DNA of 64,000 nucleotides from Curtobacterium sp. MCPF17_002. GTDB taxonomy: Bacteria; Actinomycetota; Actinomycetes; Actinomycetales; Microbacteriaceae. Positions 57,908 to 64,000 of the stretch are shown here, one piece after another; position 1 is the stretch's first letter; each line of letters opens with the position of its first letter. The DNA lies in the NCBI RefSeq assembly GCF_003234115.2, contig NZ_CP126251.1:62001-126000 (forward strand), written 5' to 3'. Position numbers and translations under genes: made by a program. A model generated the notes under the pieces. The model did not search any database. It saw only the letters and a list, made by a program, of their open reading frames with translations, and was not told the origin of the DNA.

Positions 57908-59238
57908 CGCGCCAACGCCTGTTCGACCCAGCCGCGCCGGTGCGCGCGCACCCCGAGCGTCACCGCCCGGACCCCGATGTACCCGAGCGCGAACGCCGCC
58001 CATAGTCCCGCGAGCGTCCCGCCGACCCACCACAGCAGCGGCAGGTACACGACGAGGTTCACGCCGCCGGCGATCGCCAGGTACCGCGCGTCCCCGGCGC
58101 CGATCAGCACCCCGTCGAGCACGAAGACGTACCCGGCGACCGGCATCCCCACCGCGATGAGCACGAGCACGACGGGCAGTGCGTCCCGCACGACGGAAGA
58201 GTCCGAGAACACCGGGCCGAGCACCCCGCTGACGGCCAGGGTCAGCACGCCCAACAGGGCACCGCCCGCGATCCCGAGCAGCACGAGCCGCCGCGTGACC
58301 AACCGCACCCGCGGCGCATCACGCGCTCCGAGACCGTGACCGACCAGCGCCTGCCCGGCGATCGCCAGCGCGTCGAGCGCGAACGCCAGGGTGGAGAACA
58401 CCGTCAGCCCGACCTGCGTCGTCGCGAGCCCGGCCGTCCCGAGTCCGGCGGCCGCGCCGACGGTCGCGAGCATCGCCACGCGCAGCGACGCGGTCCGCAG
58501 GAACAGCCACGCGCCGGACCGGAGGGCGCGCACGACGCCGGAGGCACCCGGACGCAGCGGCGCACCCGAGGTCCGGGCCGCTCGGACGGCGATCCGGACG
58601 TAGACGATCGCCATCACCCACTGCACGATGACGGTGCCGGCGGCGGATCCCTCGACGCCCCAGCCGGCACCGTAGATGAGGACGGCGTTGAGCAGCCCGT
58701 TCGCGACGAACCCGATGGTCGCGACGACGAGCGGAGTCTTGGTGTCCTGCAGCCCGCGCAGCAGTCCGGTCGAGGCGGTGACGACCAGGATGCCGGGCAG
58801 CCCAATCAGCGAGATGGTCAGGTACGCGGTCGCTGCCGTCGACACCTCGGGCGAGGCACCGAACAGGTCGACGAGCGGCCCGGCGAGCGGCCACCCGACC
58901 AGGGCCAGCACCACCCCCAGCACGAGCGCGAGCCACATCCCGTCGATACCTGCGTGGACGGCGCCGCGTCGGTTCCCGCCACCGAGCGCCCGCGCCACGG
59001 CCGGGGTCGTCGAGTACGCCAGGAACACCAGCAGGCCGGTCACGGTCGACAGCACGGCACTCGCGAGCCCGACGGCTGCCAGCGGCGTCGCCCCGAGGTG
59101 CCCGACGAGCGCGGTGTCCGTCAGCAGGAACAGCGGCTCGACCACGAGCGCTCCGAGCGCCGGCACCGCCAGCCGCACGATGTCGCGGTCGACCGCGCGC
59201 CGCTCAGCGGTCACAGCGGGTCGCGTCAGTCGGGGCAC
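57904..59238 (-). CDS. MATE-family efflux transporter (DinF-like)
   Basis: 444 aa from GTG 59238. Twelve helices in two related halves: DIVRLAVPALGALVVEPLFL, then LTDTALVGHLGATPLAAVGLA, and GLLRGLQDTKTPLVVATIGFVANGLL in the middle with YVFVLDGVLIGAGDARYLA late, all typical of the DinF branch of MATE antiporters. It exports drugs or metabolites using a sodium or proton gradient. The frame is open to 59379, but the first part is not MATE-like. It overlaps the flippase gene by 4 bases. Confidence 0.9.
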   Translation of the reverse strand: MPRLTRPAVTAERRAVDRDIVRLAVPALGALVVEPLFLLTDTALVGHLGATPLAAVGLASAVLSTVTGLLVFLAYSTTPAVARALGGGNRRGAVHAGIDGMWLALVLGVVLALVGWPLAGPLVDLFGASPEVSTAATAYLTISLIGLPGILVVTASTGLLRGLQDTKTPLVVATIGFVANGLLNAVLIYGAGWGVEGSAAGTVIVQWVMAIVYVRIAVRAARTSGAPLRPGASGVVRALRSGAWLFLRTASLRVAMLATVGAAAGLGTAGLATTQVGLTVFSTLAFALDALAIAGQALVGHGLGARDAPRVRLVTRRLVLLGIAGGALLGVLTLAVSGVLGPVFSDSSVVRDALPVVLVLIAVGMPVAGYVFVLDGVLIGAGDARYLAIAGGVNLVVYLPLLWWVGGTLAGLWAAFALGYIGVRAVTLGVRAHRRGWVEQALAR

Positions 59239-59307
59239 CGGCCCATTCTGGCGGCGATGCGGATCCCGCGTGGGCCGCGTGCGCCGGAGAACCGGGGACA
59301 GGTCGGA

Positions 59308-59344
59308 CTGGAGGCCCGTGGCGGGCGCGGCCACGTGCCTCCAG
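59308..59344. terminator. Full copy of the dispersed palindrome
   Basis: CTGGAGGC at 59308-59315 pairs with GCCTCCAG at 59337-59344, with GGA and TCC extending the outer stem and an inner CGTGGC/GCCACG helix. It lies 51 bases past the uracil permease stop (59395, minus strand) and 70 bases before the MATE start, so it can terminate the permease transcript. Confidence 0.7.
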
Positions 59345-59394
59345 TCCGGTGGTCCCACGTCCTCAGGCGGGTGCCCCACCTGGGTGGGCCCCCG

Positions 59395-60732
59395 TCAGTC
59401 GGCGCGGGGTTCGGCCGGGACGGCCCCGGTGGCCGCGTGCGCCTCGTCGGAAACGGTCGGTGTCGGCTCGTCCGTGCCGCGTGCGCGGCCGACGAGGTCC
59501 ATCAGGTGGTAGACGACGATCGCCGCGACGGTGCCGACGATGATGCCGCCGAAGCTCGCACCACCGAGCGTGAAGGTGAAGTCCGCGATGCCCATGATGA
59601 GCGCGATGCCCGCGGTGAGCTGGTTCTTCGGCTTCGCGAAGTCGACGCGGTTCTCCACCCAGATCCGGATGCCGATGACGCCGATCAGGCCGTACAGCGC
59701 GGTCGTCGCACCACCGAGCACCCCCGGCGGCACGGAGGAGATGACCGCACCGATCTTCGGGGACAGCCCGAGCAGGACGGCGACGATCGCGGCCACCCAG
59801 TAGGCCGCCGTCGAGAACACCCGGGTCGCGGCCATCACGCCGATGTTCTCGCCGTAGGTGGTGGTCGCCGAGCCGCCGCCGAGGCCCGCGAGGACCGTCG
59901 AGATGCCGTCCGCGAAGAGCGCGCGCCCCGTGAGCGGGGTGAGGTCACGGCTCGTCAGCTGTCCGACGCCCTTGACGTGTCCGACGTTCTCGGCGATGAG
60001 CGCGAGGACGACCGGCACGAAGCCGAGGTAGATCGCGAGCTGGCCGGGGTCGAACGCCGGCGCCGTGAAGGTGGGCAGGCCGACCCAGGCCGCGTCGTGC
60101 ACCGCATCGAAGGAGACCTCGCCGGCGATGAGCGCCGCGACGTAGCCGACCACGACGCCGATGACGATCGACAGGCGTCCGAGGAGCCCCTTGAACAGGA
60201 CCGTCACCAGGATGATCGCGCCGAGGGTGATGACGGCGACGACCGGCGCCTTCGTGAAGTTGTCACGTGCGGCGGGGGCGAGGTTGAACCCGATGAGGGC
60301 CACGATCGCGCCGGACACCACGGGGGGCATGAGGCGGTCGATCCAGCCGGCGCCGGCCAGGTGCACGACGGCGCCGATGACCGCGAGCAGCGCGCCGACG
60401 ACGATGATGCCGGAGAGTGCGAGGGGGATGCCGCCGATCTTCGTCGCCGCCGCGATCGGGGCGATGAAGGCGAACGACGACCCGAGGTAGCTCGGCAGCC
60501 GGTTGCCCGTGATGAGCAGGAACAGGATCGTGCCGATGCCGCTGAAGAGCAGCGTCGTCGCCGGCGGGAACCCGGTGAGCAGCGGGACCAGGAAGGTCGC
60601 ACCGAACATCGCCACGACGTGCTGCACGCCGAGGCCGACCGTCCGTCCCCACGTCAGGCGCTCGTCCGGAGCCACGATCGTCGTCGCCGAGACGGTCTTG
60701 CCGTCTCCGTGCAGCTTCCACGGAAGTCCCAT
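59395..60732 (-). CDS. Uracil/xanthine permease (NCS2 family)
   Basis: 445 aa, 12 to 14 helices. Start block WGRTVGLGVQHVVAMFGATF, then LLFSGIGTILFLLITGNRLPSYLGSSFAF, the NCS2 signature region. The helix-8 and helix-10 substrate sites follow (ALIAENVGHVKGVGQL with Glu, GGSATTTYGENIGV with the conserved Glu). It is a UraA-type proton symporter for uracil or possibly xanthine. No pyrimidine genes are beside it. A short polar tail closes the protein. Confidence 0.93.
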   Translation of the reverse strand: MGLPWKLHGDGKTVSATTIVAPDERLTWGRTVGLGVQHVVAMFGATFLVPLLTGFPPATTLLFSGIGTILFLLITGNRLPSYLGSSFAFIAPIAAATKIGGIPLALSGIIVVGALLAVIGAVVHLAGAGWIDRLMPPVVSGAIVALIGFNLAPAARDNFTKAPVVAVITLGAIILVTVLFKGLLGRLSIVIGVVVGYVAALIAGEVSFDAVHDAAWVGLPTFTAPAFDPGQLAIYLGFVPVVLALIAENVGHVKGVGQLTSRDLTPLTGRALFADGISTVLAGLGGGSATTTYGENIGVMAATRVFSTAAYWVAAIVAVLLGLSPKIGAVISSVPPGVLGGATTALYGLIGVIGIRIWVENRVDFAKPKNQLTAGIALIMGIADFTFTLGGASFGGIIVGTVAAIVVYHLMDLVGRARGTDEPTPTVSDEAHAATGAVPAEPRAD

Positions 60733-60803
60733 GCGATGACCGTACCGGCAGTCACGGCCCCGAGCGGCCCGGGACCAAGGTGGCGGTGGCTATCGTGGAC
60801 CGC

Positions 60804-62768
60804 ATGACCGACGTCGCAAGCACCTCCGGGATCCACACCGACGAGCTGGACGCCGAGGTCCGCCCGCAGGACGACCTCTACCGCCACGTGAACGGCTCGT
60901 GGATCGACGCGACACCGATCCCCGACGACAAGGCGCGGTACGGCTCGTTCACCGTCCTGGCCGAAGCCGCCGAGATCGCGGTGCGGGACATCATCGAGCG
61001 CTCCCAGCAGGCCGCGCCGGGCACCGAGGAGCGGAAGGTCGGGGACCTCTTCTCCTCATTTGCCGACGAGCAACGACTCGAGGCGCTCGGCACCGCGCCG
61101 ATCGAACCCCTGCTCGCCGAGATCGGCGCGATCGAGACCGTCGACGAGGTCGTCCGGATCGTCGGACGCTTCGAGCGCCTCGGGCTGCCGACCTTCCTGC
61201 AGCTCTTCGTCGACAACGACCCGGGCGACCCGGAGTCCTACGTCGTCTTCCTCGAGCAGTCCGGCCTCGGCCTGCCCGACGAGTCGTACTACCGCGAAGA
61301 GCGCTTCGCCGACATCCGCACCAAGTACCGCGAGTTCGTCGCCGCGATGTTCCCCCTCGCCGGGTTCGCCGACGGCGGGGAGCGCACCGACAACGTGATC
61401 GCGCTCGAGACCGCCCTGGCGTCGAAGCACTGGGACAACGTCACCACGCGCGACAGCCAGAAGACCTACAACAAGCTGCCGTGGGCCGAGGTCGCGGCGC
61501 TCGCCGCCGACATCCACCTGCAGCACTGGTGGGAGGCCATCGACGCGCCCGCCGGGGCCTTCGAGACCCTCGTCGTCCGGCAGCCGTCGTTCGTCACCGG
61601 CCTGGCGGAGCTGCTCCGCGGCGAACCGCTCGAGATGTGGAAGGACTGGCTCCGCTGGCAGGTCGTCCGTGCCTCGGCGCCGTACCTGACGAGCACCTTC
61701 TCGGCGACGAACTTCTCGTTCTACGGCACCGCACTGACCGGTGCGCCGAAGCAGCGTGACCGCTGGAAGCGCGGCGTCTCGCTGGTCGAGGGCGCGATGG
61801 GCGAGGCCGTCGGTCGCATCTACGTGCAGGAGCACTTCGACGAGACGTCCAAGGCGACGATGGACGACCTCGTCGCGAACCTGGTCGAGGCCTACCGGCA
61901 GAGCATCACGGCGCTCGACTGGATGACCGACGAGACCCGCGCACGCGCCCTCGACAAGCTCGACAAGTTCACGCCGAAGATCGGGTACCCGGTGAAGTGG
62001 CGCGACTACGCGGCGCTCCCGGTCTCCGCCGACGACCTCATCGGCAACGTCCGCGCCGTCGCGTCCTTCCAGGTCGACCGCGAGCTCGGGAAGATCGGCA
62101 AGCCGATCGACCGCGACGAGTGGTTCATGACCCCGCAGACCATCAACGCCTACTACAACCCCGGTTTCAACGAGATCGTGTTCCCCGCGGCCATCCTGCA
62201 GTTCCCCTTCTTCGAGGCCGGCCGTGACGCCGCCGCGAACTACGGCGCGATCGGCGCGGTCATCGGCCACGAGATCGGCCACGGGTTCGACGACCAGGGC
62301 TCCCAGTACGACGGCGACGGTCGTCTCGAGAACTGGTGGACCGAGGCCGACCGGACCGCGTTCGAGGAACGCACCAAGGCCCTCATCGCGCAGTACGACG
62401 CGCTCGTGCCGACCGAGGTGCCGGACGGTCACGTCAACGGCGCGCTGACGATCGGTGAGAACATCGGCGACCTCGGCGGCCTGTCCATCGCGTGGAAGGC
62501 GTACCTGCTGTCCCTCGGCGGACAGGAGCCCCCGGTGGTCGACGGCCTGACCGGGGCCGAGCGCTTCTTCCTCAGCTGGGCGCAGGCCTGGCGGATGGCG
62601 ATCCGTCCCGAGGAGGCCGCGCGCCTGCTCAGCATCGACCCGCACTCGCCGACCGAGTTCCGGTGCAACCAGGTCGTCCGCAACATCGACGTCTACTACG
62701 ACACCTTCGGCGTGACCGAGGGTGACGCGATGTACCTCGACCCGGTCGAGCGCGTCGCGATCTGGTGA
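60804..62768 (+). CDS. M13 (neprilysin/PepO) family zinc metallopeptidase
   Basis: 654 aa from ATG 60804. Start RPQDDLYRHVNGSWIDATPI is the usual opening of bacterial M13 peptidases. The substrate block is INAYYNPGFNEIVFPAAIL. Zinc motif: VIGHEIGHGFDDQG (HExxH), third ligand Glu in ENIGDLGGLS. C-terminal RCNQVVRNIDVYYDTF is also family-typical. No signal peptide or membrane anchor is seen, so it works in the cytoplasm on oligopeptides. The next gene starts at its stop (TGATG). Confidence 0.94.
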   Translation: MTDVASTSGIHTDELDAEVRPQDDLYRHVNGSWIDATPIPDDKARYGSFTVLAEAAEIAVRDIIERSQQAAPGTEERKVGDLFSSFADEQRLEALGTAPIEPLLAEIGAIETVDEVVRIVGRFERLGLPTFLQLFVDNDPGDPESYVVFLEQSGLGLPDESYYREERFADIRTKYREFVAAMFPLAGFADGGERTDNVIALETALASKHWDNVTTRDSQKTYNKLPWAEVAALAADIHLQHWWEAIDAPAGAFETLVVRQPSFVTGLAELLRGEPLEMWKDWLRWQVVRASAPYLTSTFSATNFSFYGTALTGAPKQRDRWKRGVSLVEGAMGEAVGRIYVQEHFDETSKATMDDLVANLVEAYRQSITALDWMTDETRARALDKLDKFTPKIGYPVKWRDYAALPVSADDLIGNVRAVASFQVDRELGKIGKPIDRDEWFMTPQTINAYYNPGFNEIVFPAAILQFPFFEAGRDAAANYGAIGAVIGHEIGHGFDDQGSQYDGDGRLENWWTEADRTAFEERTKALIAQYDALVPTEVPDGHVNGALTIGENIGDLGGLSIAWKAYLLSLGGQEPPVVDGLTGAERFFLSWAQAWRMAIRPEEAARLLSIDPHSPTEFRCNQVVRNIDVYYDTFGVTEGDAMYLDPVERVAIW

Positions 62769-63724
62769 TGACCGAGCCGGACGCGGCTCCGTCACCGGAG
62801 CCGGGAGCGGCTCGACGGTCGCGTCGACGACAGCACGTCGGCGGTGCCGACGGGCGTGCGCACGGTCGGCACCGCGGCGGTGCCGACGAACGCTTCGCAG
62901 CCACCCTGGAGGCGCTGGGCACGATCGCCAGGGACGGTGCGTCCGTCAGTGCGTCCGTCATCGACACCTCGACCGGCAAGGCCCTGCTCGGGGTCGACGA
63001 CACCCTCGTGCAGCCGGTCGCGAGCCTCGGCCGGGTGCTGCTCCTCGTCGAGGTCGCGGCCCGGCTCGAGGACGGGCGCCTGCACGGCGACCGCCTGCAG
63101 CGGATGGCACGCGACACCGCGACCGGTGCGGGGCTGTGGCAGTTCCTGCAGGAGCCGACCATGCAGGTACCCGACCTCGCGACCCTCGTGGGTGCGACCG
63201 CCGACGCCTGGGCGATGAACGCGCTGCTGTCGACGGTCGGCATCGACGCCGTCCGGGAACGCGCGGAGTCGCTCGGGATCGAGCGCACCGCGCTCATCGA
63301 CCGGGCACGTGACCGCCGGGGCCCGGACGACGCGCCGGACACCTCGGTGGCGCCGACGGGCGAGCTCAGCTGGCTCATGCGCGGGTTGGCGCTCGGCGAG
63401 GTCGTCGACGAGGCCGTGTCGAACCGGGTGCTCGGCTGGCTGTCGTTGGCGAGCGACCTCACCCTCGTCGCCGGGGCCTTCGGACTCGACCCGCTCGCGC
63501 ACCGGGCGTTGGACCACGGCCTGCAGGTCGTGTCGGTGACGGGTTCGAGCACGGGGGTGCGGGCCGAGGCGGGGATCCTCCGCGGGCCCGGTTCGTCCGT
63601 GAGCTACGCGGTGACGGTGACGTTCGACGACGCCTCACTGCAGCGACGCCTCGCCGTCGTCGAGGCGTTGCGGACGATGGGCACCGAGGTGCTCGAAGCC
63701 GTGCACGTCCCCGCGCACCGCTAG
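62768..63724 (+). CDS. Beta-lactamase-fold serine-hydrolase homologue with altered active site
   Basis: 318 aa; ATG at 62768 overlaps the M13 stop (a GTG at 62765 is also possible). The overall order matches class A beta-lactamase-like proteins, but the motifs are changed. SxxK is Ser86-Leu-Gly-Arg89 in PVASLGRVLLL. The SDN region reads GATADAWAMNALL. The KTG region reads VVSVTGSSTGVRAEAG. Loss of the catalytic Lys and of KTG makes hydrolase activity unlikely, so it may bind a ligand instead. The N-terminal 40 residues are Arg/Gly-rich and disordered. No signal peptide. Confidence 0.8.
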   Translation: MTEPDAAPSPEPGAARRSRRRQHVGGADGRAHGRHRGGADERFAATLEALGTIARDGASVSASVIDTSTGKALLGVDDTLVQPVASLGRVLLLVEVAARLEDGRLHGDRLQRMARDTATGAGLWQFLQEPTMQVPDLATLVGATADAWAMNALLSTVGIDAVRERAESLGIERTALIDRARDRRGPDDAPDTSVAPTGELSWLMRGLALGEVVDEAVSNRVLGWLSLASDLTLVAGAFGLDPLAHRALDHGLQVVSVTGSSTGVRAEAGILRGPGSSVSYAVTVTFDDASLQRRLAVVEALRTMGTEVLEAVHVPAHR

Positions 63725-63727
63725 CGG

Positions 63728-63773
63728 TCAGCGGGCGGTGCGACTCCCGATCAGCGGGCGGTGCGGCTCCCGA
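63728..63773. repeat. 23-bp tandem duplication over a stop codon
   Basis: TCAGCGGGCGGTGCGACTCC and on at 63728-63750 is repeated at 63751-63773 with one base changed (A to G). On the minus strand the second copy encodes the last residues and stop of the phosphotransferase gene; the first copy is left over behind the stop. Confidence 0.8.
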
Positions 63774-64000
63774 TCAGCGCGCCGACCCAGGCGTCGAAGC
63801 GCTCGCGGAGCACCCGCGCGTCGACCTCCGGCCGACCGATGCCGGCGTAGTTCGGCGCCCACGTCTCGACGTACGTGTCGGCTCGGGCCGCGGCGACGAC
63901 GTCCCAGGCGTGCACGTCGAGGACCCGACGACCGGACGCCGCTTCGTACGCCGCCAGGAACCGTTCCGCCGCCACGGGGGAGCCGAGCAGCACGAGGTCC
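63751..64000 (-). CDS. Phosphotransferase (APH)-like protein, C-terminal part (cut by window edge)
   Basis: The last 82 or so codons of a gene that enters from the right edge. Segments LLGSPVAAERFLAAYEAASG and DVVAAARADTYVETWAPNYA, then FDAWVGALIGSRTAR, look like the C-terminal helices of aminoglycoside-phosphotransferase-type kinases. The catalytic HGD and DxD motifs would lie outside the window, so the family call is tentative. Convergent with the beta-lactamase-fold gene, 26 bp apart. Confidence 0.55.
   Translation of the reverse strand, partial: DLVLLGSPVAAERFLAAYEAASGRRVLDVHAWDVVAAARADTYVETWAPNYAGIGRPEVDARVLRERFDAWVGALIGSRTAR

Noticed and set aside
58336..60807. 823-codon plus-strand frame
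   Set aside because: Antisense to the MATE and uracil permease genes, which show clear family motifs; the frame is Asp/Arg/Glu-rich noise.
62906..62925. CCCTGGAGGCGCTGG as another dispersed-repeat copy
   Set aside because: Only nine or ten core bases match, and it is in normal coding sequence; chance match.

Overview
This window is high-GC actinobacterial DNA (roughly 70% G+C by eye, with GTG and TTG starts, GTGA/ATGA stop-start overlaps and a NucS mismatch endonuclease). The gene set looks like Microbacteriaceae, possibly Curtobacterium. The genus is inferred from the overall look, not from a marker gene. No rRNA, tRNA or CRISPR was seen. About 57 protein genes are supported, nearly all compact and intact; the first and last are cut by the window edges.

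Layout. 0-8 kb: a cut alpha/beta hydrolase, then an overlapping operon with a GCS2 amidoligase fused to a permuted ATP-grasp, an asparagine-synthase-type amidotransferase and an S9 peptidase, followed after a palindrome-rich spacer by a GNAT acetyltransferase. The set resembles a variant of the N-acetylglutaminylglutamine-amide osmolyte system. 8-9 kb: an intact IS481-family element inserted exactly in the shared stop codons of two convergent genes. 9-11.3 kb: an FAD amine/amino-acid oxidase and a secreted matrixin. 11.4-19 kb: a GntR/FCD regulator with an 18-bp palindrome over the promoter of a six-gene sugar/acid catabolic operon that ends in erythrulose-kinase-like and erythrulose-phosphate-isomerase-like genes. 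19-27 kb: an NmrA-like/TetR pair, a DesK-like two-component system, an M15 peptidase lipoprotein, two SDRs, a manganese catalase, and a small heat-shock gene with both HAIR- and CIRCE-type operators.

27-35 kb: amine catabolism (IclR regulator, two APC permeases, copper amine oxidase with a His-rich tail, a DUF5134-like membrane protein), a secreted GH6 cellulase and a non-coding stretch with a candidate small RNA. 35-40 kb: a 60-aa unknown, MarR, TetR, an isolated ctaD and a second GCS2 ligase. 40-43.4 kb: divergent Gfo/Idh plus TIM-barrel isomerase versus an MFS porter, with two inverted repeats between them. 43.4-54.6 kb: MFS porters, esterase, TetR, Nudix, VOC, a P-loop kinase, NmrA-like, HAD, nucS and a LacI regulator with a perfect 16-bp palindrome. 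54.7-56.6 kb: a lower-GC insert with an unknown 209-aa protein and a secreted 187-aa protein. 56.6-64 kb: flippase, MATE porter, uracil/xanthine permease, M13 peptidase, a degenerate beta-lactamase-fold protein and the end of a phosphotransferase.

A dispersed palindrome (core CTGGAGGCGCGTGGCGG and its complement) recurs about ten times. Three copies are full hairpins between genes, and several half-copies lie inside the termini or linkers of coding sequences.
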